Below are positions 18,944 to 26,990 of a DNA stretch of 64,000 bases, piece after piece. Below the pieces are notes generated by a model. It did no database searches. It saw only the letters and a program-made list of their open reading frames with translations, and was not told where the DNA came from. A program made the position numbers and the translations under genes. The first letter of the stretch is position 1; each line of letters opens with the position of its first letter. The stretch covers positions 2,232,001 through 2,296,000 of the forward strand of contig NC_015730.1 in the NCBI RefSeq assembly GCF_000154785.2, read 5' to 3'. The DNA is from Roseobacter litoralis Och 149 (GTDB lineage Bacteria; Pseudomonadota; Alphaproteobacteria; Rhodobacterales; Rhodobacteraceae).

Positions 18944-21160
18944 ATGCCCGAGGCGATGAACGAAAATGCCTTGTCGCGCAGCCACCGTATTCGGCTTGCG
19001 TCTGTACTGTTGCTGCTTTTGACCGTCTCGCTGGGTATGTACCTAGGTCTGCAAACCCGGGACCAGTTTTACGAAGTAGAAGCCAGTTGGGCCGACTATT
19101 CAGATGATGTCGGTCAAAAAGGTGTCTGGATCAGTTCCATCCGCGGACATTTGGGTTACGGCGGTATCATTCACAATTTCAAAAACTATGTTCTGCGGCG
19201 CGAAGACTTGTATCTGAACCGGACGAGAGAACAGATCGACGAATTCATGGCCACCACGGCGGACTATCTGGCCGCCACCATCGATCCGGAGGAACGCCGC
19301 GCCATCGGGACGGTTCGCGACACTATCGACCAATACCGCGCGATCCTGCCCGTGGCGATTCTGGCCGCCGAGCAGCAGTGGGACGTCGCCCGCACAGATG
19401 CTGCTGTGAGATTGGATGACGATGCTGCAATTCGCGCTCTTGCAGATTTGGAACGTATCTGGACTGCTAATCGGCAGGTCAGTTCGGACCGGATGCTCAG
19501 CGCCGTCAGTCGGGGGCAAAGGCTGATCTGGATTGGCTTTGCGTCCATTGCCGCTCTCGTTTTGTCATCGGTTCTGATCGGGTATCTGTTGATACTCTTG
19601 CTGCGCGACATGCGCGGTGCACTGTCTTTGCTGTCTAAGGAACTGCAAAAGAGGCGCGCGTTGCAACAGTCGAACGAGCGATTAGCCCGCGCGGTAGAGC
19701 AAAGCCCAGCCACGATTTTCATGACGGATACGAACGCACGTATCATCTATGCCAATCGTCAGTTCGAAAAGCTCACCGGATGGTCACGGGACGAGGTTCA
19801 TGGCCAAACGCCACGGTTTTTGCAATCTGGGGATACGCCCGCGGCCGAATATGAAATAATACGTGCGCGCCTGGCCAAAGGTCAGGAATGGCAGGGCGTG
19901 TTCCGTAATCGGTGCAAGGATGGCAGCAGCTATTGGTCAGAAACCAAAATCCTGCCGCTGATGGCGGCGGATGGCACAATTCTGAATTACATCGGCATCG
20001 GCGAAGACGTGACCGAGAAAAGGCAGGCCCGTGAACAGGTCGCGCGTGCTCAGAAACTTGAGGCTGTCGGGCTGTTGGCAGGCGGTATTGCCCATGACTT
20101 TAACAATATCCTGACGACCATCGTCGGTTCGGCACATCTGGCAACGCTGGATGCGCCTGAGGGCAGCGATATCGCCCATGAAATCGAGCAGATTGATATT
20201 GCAGCGCACCGGGCCCAAAGCCTCGTTCGGGGGCTTTTGACATTTGCGCGTCGTGAACCGGGCATACCGCGCCCGACCGATCTTGGGGTGATCATCACGG
20301 AAGTGTCGCGGCTGCTGACGGCGGCCAAACCGCCGAACATCACACTGGATTGCACAGCGGTCCAAGACGGCATGACCGTGCTTGGGGACGAAACGCATCT
20401 CCACCAGATCGTGATGAACCTGTGCCGCAATGCAATCGAAGCGATCGGCGGAGCCTCCGGTGATATTATGGTCTCCGCGCGCCGTATGGTCGATGATTTA
20501 CCCGAGGGGCTGACACAGCGGTCAGACGGCTGGGTTCAGTTCGACGTCGCCGACAATGGCCCGGGCATGAGTGCGCAGACACGGCGACATTTGTTTGATC
20601 CGTTCTTCACCACAAAGCCTTTGGGCAAGGGCTCTGGACTTGGGCTTGCCGTCGTTTTCGGGCTGGTCGAGGAAATGGGTGGACAGATCGACGTCGCAAG
20701 TCAGCTTGGCCAGGGCGCAAAGTTCAGTATTTTCCTGCCCGGTACCGCGGGTGACCCGGCACGCACCAAACCCGAAAAGCTGGATGTGCCGCGCGGGCGC
20801 GAACGCATCATTCTGGTCGACGACCAAGCGCAAGTCGCAGCGACCTTTCGCAGAGTTTTGCTGCGACTTGGCTACCGGGTCGAAGCCTTTACATCACCGT
20901 TGACAGCGCTTGAGCACGTGCGCGCTGACCCGCAGAGGCCGGACCTGCTGATCACAGATATGGTCATGCCTCAAATGAGCGGTGAGGATCTGGTAAACGC
21001 CGTGCGCCGCCTGCGCCCGAACATCCCCGTTATCATTTGCACTGGATACAATCCATCGGGGTTGAAAATCAACGGACCTGTGGCTGATACGTTGAACAAG
21101 CCAGTCGATCCAGCAAAACTGGCGCACAGCATTCGGGCAATGATCGACGCTACCCGCTAG
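18944..21160 (+). CDS. Hybrid PAS sensor histidine kinase with receiver domain
   Basis: About 738 residues from ATG 18944; TTG 18893 and ATG 18956 are alternative starts. Order: transmembrane segment (about 18-36), periplasmic helical sensor region of about 155 residues, second transmembrane segment (about 192-216), PAS domain (about 240-350, FMTDTNARIIYANRQFEKLT), dimerisation/phosphotransfer box with GGIAHDFNNILTTI (about 380), HATPase with DNGPGMS and GSGLGLAVV, and a C-terminal receiver (LLITDMVMPQMSG, Asp near 672). No Hpt domain is present. It probably senses a periplasmic or redox cue for the adjacent operon. The aio loci of arsenite oxidisers also carry a sensor-regulator pair, but of the AioS/AioR type. 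Confidence 0.9.
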   Translation: MPEAMNENALSRSHRIRLASVLLLLLTVSLGMYLGLQTRDQFYEVEASWADYSDDVGQKGVWISSIRGHLGYGGIIHNFKNYVLRREDLYLNRTREQIDEFMATTADYLAATIDPEERRAIGTVRDTIDQYRAILPVAILAAEQQWDVARTDAAVRLDDDAAIRALADLERIWTANRQVSSDRMLSAVSRGQRLIWIGFASIAALVLSSVLIGYLLILLLRDMRGALSLLSKELQKRRALQQSNERLARAVEQSPATIFMTDTNARIIYANRQFEKLTGWSRDEVHGQTPRFLQSGDTPAAEYEIIRARLAKGQEWQGVFRNRCKDGSSYWSETKILPLMAADGTILNYIGIGEDVTEKRQAREQVARAQKLEAVGLLAGGIAHDFNNILTTIVGSAHLATLDAPEGSDIAHEIEQIDIAAHRAQSLVRGLLTFARREPGIPRPTDLGVIITEVSRLLTAAKPPNITLDCTAVQDGMTVLGDETHLHQIVMNLCRNAIEAIGGASGDIMVSARRMVDDLPEGLTQRSDGWVQFDVADNGPGMSAQTRRHLFDPFFTTKPLGKGSGLGLAVVFGLVEEMGGQIDVASQLGQGAKFSIFLPGTAGDPARTKPEKLDVPRGRERIILVDDQAQVAATFRRVLLRLGYRVEAFTSPLTALEHVRADPQRPDLLITDMVMPQMSGEDLVNAVRRLRPNIPVIICTGYNPSGLKINGPVADTLNKPVDPAKLAHSIRAMIDATR

Positions 21161-21198
21161 GCTAGGTCGCACCCTGCGAAAACGCGCAAATTCAGTCC

Positions 21199-21233
21199 GT
21201 CACATTTCGTCACAAAAGGTCACAGGCCGTCAC
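21199..21233 (+). promoter_or_regulatory. Four GTCAC direct repeats at 10-bp period, candidate response-regulator array
   Basis: GTCAC occurs at 21199, 21209, 21219 and 21229, an exact 10-bp period, about 190 bases upstream of the first peroxidase start. OmpR/PhoB-family regulators bind tandem direct repeats with one helical-turn spacing just upstream of the -35 region. The adjacent OmpR-type regulator is the obvious candidate to bind here. No other copy of the array is seen at its own promoter. Confidence 0.7.
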
Positions 21234-21426
21234 TCTGCCCGCAACAATTGAGGGTCGCGATGCGACTAGGCTGATCGTGGGCAGGGGTTATATGTTTCGT
21301 GATGCAGATGTCCGCCCAATGAATTTTATCCCAGCGACCGCTTTAACGCGGCCGCCCGTACGGGTTGAACCGGGCCATCAGGCTCAGATCTTTAACACCA
21401 GACGGAACACCCGAGGGGGAGTCAGA

Positions 21427-22500
21427 ATGCTCAGACAACTAACATTAATATGCTCATTGCTGGCGGGGTCCAGCGTGATTGCGCAGGACGCAGTTCCGAT
21501 TACCCCGATGGAAGTGGACACCGCACGGGCCGAACTAGGCAAGCGCCTGTTCTATGATACGCGTCTGTCAGGCGACACATCGCTAAGCTGCGCCAGCTGT
21601 CATCAACCGGACAAGGCATTTACCGATGGCGAAGCCCTGAGCCAAGCCTATACCGGGGCGGGACATTTTCGAAATTCACCGACGCTGGCCAACGTAGGAT
21701 ACCGCGATGCATGGTTGCACGATGGGCGTCTGGGCACCAACCTCAATGATGTTGCCCGCGAGATGATTACAGAAACCTACCTGATGAACATGGACATGCG
21801 CATCATGCAGGAACGTCTGAAACAAGACCCGGTATATGTGGAAATGTTTGCCGCCGCCGGTATGTCAGAACCCGGCAACGGTGGCGCGCGCAACGCGCTG
21901 ATGGATTTCATGAAAACGATCGTGTCGCGTGGTGCGCCGGTCGATATAGGTGAGCTGTCCGCAGCCGCCCAGCGGGGCAAGGGCATCTTTGTGGGCAAGG
22001 GGAACTGCGTCGCCTGCCACACAGGCCCGCGCTATACCGACGACCGGCCGCATAACACTGGTGTGCCAACCAACCCAGATATCTGGAGTTCGGCTGAACG
22101 CCATTCCGCTTTTGTGACCTATGGCAAATTTATGGGCGTCGAAAACTACATTAACCTGCGCGAGGATCTGGGTGCCTACATTCGCACCCACCGCCCTGAA
22201 ACCAAGCGCAGCTTTCTCACACCAACGCTGCGGGAATTGGTGTGGACCGCACCCTACATGCATAACGGCATGTTCGCGACGCTGGCCGAAGTGGTTGATT
22301 TCTATGATGTCGGCGGCGGTGACGACCCGTTGAAAGACCCGCGCCTGAAACCGCTGGGCATGATCCCGAGCGAAAAGGCGGATTTGGTGGCCTATCTTGA
22401 GGCGATGTCCGGCGACAGCTTTGACACCGATGCATACGTCTGGCGCGCGGATGATTACGACTACACGCCCATCGAAGACTGGAAGAACGCCAGAAATTAA
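21427..22500 (+). CDS. idrP: Diheme cytochrome c peroxidase, iodate-reductase accessory (IdrP type)
   Basis: A 357-residue MauG/CcpA-family protein: signal peptide MLRQLTLICSLLAGSSVIAQ, two c-heme motifs CASCH (55-59) and CVACH (194-198), and APYMHNGMFATLAEVVDFYD typical of bacterial diheme peroxidases. The start at 21427 is preceded by GAGGGGGAG; a longer frame exists but has no signal peptide. In iodate reducers such as Pseudomonas sp. SCT and Denitromonas, two such peroxidases (IdrP1, IdrP2) accompany IdrAB and are proposed to remove H2O2 released during iodate reduction. Which number this copy should have cannot be told without alignment. Confidence 0.85.
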   Translation: MLRQLTLICSLLAGSSVIAQDAVPITPMEVDTARAELGKRLFYDTRLSGDTSLSCASCHQPDKAFTDGEALSQAYTGAGHFRNSPTLANVGYRDAWLHDGRLGTNLNDVAREMITETYLMNMDMRIMQERLKQDPVYVEMFAAAGMSEPGNGGARNALMDFMKTIVSRGAPVDIGELSAAAQRGKGIFVGKGNCVACHTGPRYTDDRPHNTGVPTNPDIWSSAERHSAFVTYGKFMGVENYINLREDLGAYIRTHRPETKRSFLTPTLRELVWTAPYMHNGMFATLAEVVDFYDVGGGDDPLKDPRLKPLGMIPSEKADLVAYLEAMSGDSFDTDAYVWRADDYDYTPIEDWKNARN

Positions 22501-22512
22501 GGAGGCAGGACC

Positions 22513-23637
22513 ATGAAACATCTTACCGCAATCGCTCTGGGCCTCGCTACTCTGGCCGCTGCACCCTCAAACGCCCAGAACCGGCCCGAAGGACTGGCCG
22601 CTCTTGGCCCGCCACCAATCCCGGCGGATAACGCCATGACGCCAGAAAAGATCGCCCTTGGGGAAAAACTGTTCTTTGACCCGATCTTGTCGGGTAACAA
22701 CGCAATGCCTTGCTCGGCGTGCCATCTGCCCGACGCAGGCTGGGCCGTGCAGGACAAAATCAGCTTTGGCTATCCGGGCACCACCCACTGGCGCAACAGC
22801 CAAACCATCGTGAATTCGGCCTATTATGGTAAGTTGTTCTGGGCCGGGTCGTCCGGCTCGCTTGAACATCAGGCCCGATCTGCGGCGCGTGGTGGCGTGG
22901 CCGGCAATGGCGAAGACGACATGATGGAAGCGCGTCTGGCTTTTGTGCCCGAATATCGCGCAGCCTTTGCCGATGTTTTTGGCGATGACTGGCCAAACAT
23001 CCGGCACGCCTATATGGCGATTGCCGCCTATCAGCGCACGATTGTGCAGACCGATACCCCGTTCGACAATTACATGAATGGCGACGATGCCGCATTGGAT
23101 GAAGCGCAAAAACGCGGGCTGGATCTGTTTTCTGGCAAGGCGGGTTGTATTTCGTGCCACAACGGTGCGCTGCTTAGTGATGAGCAGTATTACAACGTCG
23201 GTGTCCCGCCCTTTGATGGTTGGGAGGATGACCCTATTGCGCAGATCACCTTCCGGTTTGAACTGCTTGCCAAAGGCTCGACCGAAGAAATGTACCGGAC
23301 GACCAAAGACGACCCCGGTCTCTATTTCCGCACCAAGCAGAAATCCGACAAGGGCAAGTTCCGCACGCCCAGCCTTCGCTATACCAAATACACCTTTCCT
23401 TACATGCACAACGGCATGCTGGAGACGCTGGAAGATGTCGTGGCGTTTTATAATGCCGGTGGCGGTGAGAACGAATTTGCCGACAACAAAAGCGATCTGA
23501 TCCAGCCATTGGGCCTCAGCGATCCCGAAATGAGAGATCTCGTCGCCTTTCTGGAAAGCCTGAGCGGGGACGAAATTCTACCCGACGCACCAGATTTGCC
23601 CGAAATGGAACCCTTGCCCCTCGCGGCCAACAATTGA
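22513..23637 (+). CDS. idrP: Second diheme cytochrome c peroxidase, iodate-reductase accessory (IdrP type)
   Basis: A 374-residue periplasmic diheme peroxidase: signal peptide MKHLTAIALGLATLAAAPSN, heme motifs CSACH (67-71) and CISCH (about 212-216), and RTPSLRYTKYTFPYMHNGML, the C-terminal family signature. It starts 12 bases after the first peroxidase with GGAGG in front, so they are translated from one message. The paralogues differ clearly in sequence, as IdrP1 and IdrP2 do, rather than being a recent duplication. It probably acts in the periplasm next to the exported Rieske-molybdoenzyme pair. Confidence 0.85.
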   Translation: MKHLTAIALGLATLAAAPSNAQNRPEGLAALGPPPIPADNAMTPEKIALGEKLFFDPILSGNNAMPCSACHLPDAGWAVQDKISFGYPGTTHWRNSQTIVNSAYYGKLFWAGSSGSLEHQARSAARGGVAGNGEDDMMEARLAFVPEYRAAFADVFGDDWPNIRHAYMAIAAYQRTIVQTDTPFDNYMNGDDAALDEAQKRGLDLFSGKAGCISCHNGALLSDEQYYNVGVPPFDGWEDDPIAQITFRFELLAKGSTEEMYRTTKDDPGLYFRTKQKSDKGKFRTPSLRYTKYTFPYMHNGMLETLEDVVAFYNAGGGENEFADNKSDLIQPLGLSDPEMRDLVAFLESLSGDEILPDAPDLPEMEPLPLAANN

Positions 23638-23653
23638 AAAGGAAACAAGGCCA

Positions 23654-24241
23654 ATGAATGATCTTGATCCCAAAATCGTCGCCGCGATCAACGGCGAAAA
23701 TGGCGAAGCCAAAAAAGCAGGCACGCGAAATTGTCTGATGAACCGGCGTCAGTTTCTGCTGACCAGCGGTATTGCGACATCCGTCGTGATGGTCGGTATC
23801 CCCGGTATGCCAGAGGCGCAGACCCCCGCGGTCGTCTCGACCTATCCGCGCAAATTTATCGCCAAGCTAAGCGAGCTGGTCGCGGATGAGCCGTTTGATT
23901 TCGAATACCCCGACGAAGGGGAGTATGCCGAGAGCATTCTGGTCAAACTGGATAAGGAAGCAGGCGGCGGTTTAGGGCCCGACAAGGACGTTGTTGCCTT
24001 TAATTACACCTGCACCCACCAAGGTGGCCCGTTGCAGGGCACTTATCAGGCCGATGACAAGGCGCTTGGCCCCTGCCCGCTGCACCTGACCACTTTTGAT
24101 TTGACCCGCCATGGGATTTTCATCTCGGGTCAGGCCTATCAATCGCTGCCGCAGGTCCTGTTGGAGCTGGACGACGATGACATCTATGCCGTGGGCATGT
24201 TCGGGCTGATTTACGGCCGTTTTGATAATCTGCAAGGCTGA
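23654..24241 (+). CDS. idrB: Iodate reductase small subunit, Rieske [2Fe-2S] protein (IdrB, AioB-like)
   Basis: A 195-residue protein with a twin-arginine signal MNRRQFLLTSGIATSVVMVG (Arg31, Arg32) and a Rieske fold. Cluster ligands are Cys120/His122 (CTHQGG) and Cys141/His144 (CPLH). The position after CTHQG that forms a disulfide in many Rieske proteins is Gly here. AioB/IdrB carry the Tat signal for the heterodimer and export it folded with the molybdenum subunit, which itself lacks a signal. It lies 12 bases before the large subunit. It shuttles electrons between c-type cytochromes and the molybdenum centre. Confidence 0.88.
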   Translation: MNDLDPKIVAAINGENGEAKKAGTRNCLMNRRQFLLTSGIATSVVMVGIPGMPEAQTPAVVSTYPRKFIAKLSELVADEPFDFEYPDEGEYAESILVKLDKEAGGGLGPDKDVVAFNYTCTHQGGPLQGTYQADDKALGPCPLHLTTFDLTRHGIFISGQAYQSLPQVLLELDDDDIYAVGMFGLIYGRFDNLQG

Positions 24242-24252
24242 GGAGAAACCCA

Positions 24253-26928
24253 ATGTCGACACCATATTACGTGCCTGAACAATCTGTCCCACTGCCGCCA
24301 CCAGATGCTGACGTCATTTCCACCGCCTGCGATTATTGCATCGTGGCCTGCGGGTACAAAGTCTACCGTTGGCCTGTTGCGGGTGGCAAAGTTGGTGGCC
24401 CGGCCGCAGATCAGAACGCCTTTGGCGAAGATTTTCCCGTTAGCCCGCTCGGCGCATGGGTGGCCCCCAATCAGCACAACATCGTGCTGCACAATGGCGA
24501 GCCGCACCACGTCGTTATCATTCCCGATAAAGATACCGATTTCGTCAACTACACCGGTAATTCGTCCATTCGAGGCGGCGCGCTCGCTCAAAAAGTCTAC
24601 AATCCGCAGACCCCGACCCGCGACCGGCTTAAATCACCGATGGTGCGCATGTTCGGGGTTCTGATGCCTGTCACATGGGATTTCGCGCTGGATATTGCAG
24701 CAGAAGTCGGCGACCACGTGTTGAAAAAGCACGGCACCAATGCCTACGGCGTCAAGACGTTCTCTTACGGCTATATGGAGAACACCTACGCAATCACAAA
24801 ATACGCGCTGCGCCACATCAATACCGCAAATTTCACGTTCCATGACACACCGTCTGATGTGTCCTCCACACCGGGCTTCCGGGATGCGGGCTTTGACAAT
24901 TTTGGTCCCAGTTATGACGATTGGGCCGAGGCTGATACCTTGATGATGTGCGGCACAGACCCCTACGAGTCCAAAACGATCCTGTTTACCGACTATATCA
25001 TGCCAGCCATTCAGGGCGGTCAAAAAACGATCTTTATGTTGCCGCGTCGTACCGGCGGGACGGCCTTTGCCGAAAAGAACGGGGGCATTGTCCTCGATAT
25101 CCAGCCCGGCACAGATCTGCCAGTGGTTCTGGCCATTGCGCGGGTCATTGTTGAAAACGGCTGGCAAGATGACGCATGGATCGAACAGTGGGTGAACAAC
25201 AAATGGGAAAGCTCTTCGGGCTTTGGTCAGGGCACCCGCAACACGCCATGGCAGTGGCGTACGACTTGGGGCAAATTCCAGACTGACGGGTTTGAGGATT
25301 GGAAGGAATGGCTGCTGGCGCAAGATTATGCAGTGCCGGAAAAGGCCGCCGAAATCGCTCGGATCGATGCGCAAAAGATCTATACTGCCGCAGAGTGGAT
25401 GGCCAAACCGAAAGAGGATGGCACGCGTCCCAAAACCTCGATTATGATCGAAAAGGGTTTTTACTGGTCCAATAACACCGGCAACACGCAGGCGATCTCG
25501 GCTTTAGGGATTGCGGTTGGTGCGGGCGGGCGTCCGGGTCAGGTCATTGGCCGGGCCGGTGGCCACCAGCGTGGCGGTTTGCGGGGCGGTGGATATCCGC
25601 GCAACAAGTCCCCCGAAAAACTGCCCGGTCGAAGGCGGCGCGCGATGGATACCGATCGCTATCTCATGAGCGGGCATACGCGACTGGCCCACGTCATCGG
25701 GACCACGTGGGTGCAGGCTATGTGTGGTACGCAATCGCTGCAGACCAAGTTTGACGAGTTGACCACCCGCAACCCGCATCAGGTCAACAGTTTTGAAAAA
25801 CAGGACATCATCGACACGCTGAAAAGGCGTGCCGACAGTGGCGGTATGGTCGTCTGGAATCAGGACATCTATCTGGTCGATCCAATCGGTGCGCGCTATG
25901 CGGACATCGTATTCCCGGCCTCTGGCTGGGGCGAAGAGACCTTTACCCGGGCCAATGGCGAACGTCGTTTGCGGCTGTACCCCAAGTTCTACGATGCACC
26001 GGGTGAGGCCAAGCCAGACTGGTGGATCATCGCCAACCTGGCCAAAAAGATGGGCTTTGAAGGGTTTGACTGGAAAAACTCAAACGACGTGTTGGAAGAA
26101 GGGGCGCGGCACTCGCGCGGCAGCCGCAAAGACTTTAACATGGTCCATGTTGCCGCCAAGCGCGAAGGCAAGACGCTGCATGAGAAATTCGGTGAGTTCG
26201 GCACGAACGGTATCCAAGGTCCGGTTCTGATGCTGGCAGACGGCTCGCTTGAAGGCACCAAACGGTTGCATGACGTGAACCGGGTGCTGCCGGACACAGG
26301 TCCACAGGGTGCCAATGTGTTCAACAAAAAGCTCACCCATTTCAACAGCCAGACCGGCAAATGCAACATTCAGAAAGCCCCGTGGGATCTGTTTTCCAGC
26401 TACTGGGAATGGATGAAGCCGCGCGAAGATGAGATCTGGATTTCATCCGGTCGTATCAACGAGCGGTGGCAATCCGGGTATGATGATCGTCGCCGTCCCT
26501 ATATCGTACAGCGCTGGCCTGAAAACTGGATCGAACTGCATCCGTCTGTAGCTGAAGCGCGCGGCATTGAAAGTGGCGATTATGTTCAGGTCTACTCCGA
26601 CCGTATTCCGGTTCAGACCGATACAATCGTCGGCGTCGAAGGCAGCGATTTCGATTTTGCAGAGCTGTTGAAAAACGGTCATATCGAACTGACCAAAGGA
26701 TCCATCACTGCCGTGGCCATCGTTACCCCAGCGGTCAAGGAAAACCTTGGCTACATGGACTTTTTGCACACAGCGCAACCTGCAAACGCATTGTCTGGGC
26801 GGGTCGTGGATTGGATCAGCGGCAACTACAACTACAAGATGGGCGTAGGCAAGGTTCGTAAAATGGGCGTCAGCCCCTATAAAAACCAATTCCGGTCCAT
26901 GTCGTTTGCACGGCGCGACATCGCCTGA
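24253..26928 (+). CDS. idrA: Iodate reductase catalytic subunit, molybdopterin oxidoreductase (IdrA, AioA-like)
   Basis: An 891-residue DMSO-reductase-family enzyme of the AioA/IdrA branch. The N-terminal CDYCIVAC (Cys26, 29, 33) plus SSIRGG (Ser104/105 in place of a fourth Cys) is the [3Fe-4S] site of this branch. From a manual comparison with A. faecalis arsenite oxidase as I remember it, Arg and His of the RxGGH motif are kept (Arg434, His438), but the positions of arsenite-binding His195 and Glu203 hold Pro207 and Asn216. This loss and two diheme peroxidases in the operon favour iodate reductase over arsenite oxidase. Length agrees with IdrA. Substrate is inferred, not proven. Confidence 0.82.
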   Translation: MSTPYYVPEQSVPLPPPDADVISTACDYCIVACGYKVYRWPVAGGKVGGPAADQNAFGEDFPVSPLGAWVAPNQHNIVLHNGEPHHVVIIPDKDTDFVNYTGNSSIRGGALAQKVYNPQTPTRDRLKSPMVRMFGVLMPVTWDFALDIAAEVGDHVLKKHGTNAYGVKTFSYGYMENTYAITKYALRHINTANFTFHDTPSDVSSTPGFRDAGFDNFGPSYDDWAEADTLMMCGTDPYESKTILFTDYIMPAIQGGQKTIFMLPRRTGGTAFAEKNGGIVLDIQPGTDLPVVLAIARVIVENGWQDDAWIEQWVNNKWESSSGFGQGTRNTPWQWRTTWGKFQTDGFEDWKEWLLAQDYAVPEKAAEIARIDAQKIYTAAEWMAKPKEDGTRPKTSIMIEKGFYWSNNTGNTQAISALGIAVGAGGRPGQVIGRAGGHQRGGLRGGGYPRNKSPEKLPGRRRRAMDTDRYLMSGHTRLAHVIGTTWVQAMCGTQSLQTKFDELTTRNPHQVNSFEKQDIIDTLKRRADSGGMVVWNQDIYLVDPIGARYADIVFPASGWGEETFTRANGERRLRLYPKFYDAPGEAKPDWWIIANLAKKMGFEGFDWKNSNDVLEEGARHSRGSRKDFNMVHVAAKREGKTLHEKFGEFGTNGIQGPVLMLADGSLEGTKRLHDVNRVLPDTGPQGANVFNKKLTHFNSQTGKCNIQKAPWDLFSSYWEWMKPREDEIWISSGRINERWQSGYDDRRRPYIVQRWPENWIELHPSVAEARGIESGDYVQVYSDRIPVQTDTIVGVEGSDFDFAELLKNGHIELTKGSITAVAIVTPAVKENLGYMDFLHTAQPANALSGRVVDWISGNYNYKMGVGKVRKMGVSPYKNQFRSMSFARRDIA

Positions 26929-26990
26929 TCCTCTATCCGGCGTTTCACTTGCCGGACAGTCCACACAGCTTAGCAAGACAGGATACTTTC

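Noticed and set aside
24253..26928. Annotation of the large subunit as arsenite oxidase AioA
   Set aside because: The family and [3Fe-4S] motif fit, but two arsenite-binding positions are replaced and two diheme peroxidases are in the operon, so iodate reductase is the better reading.
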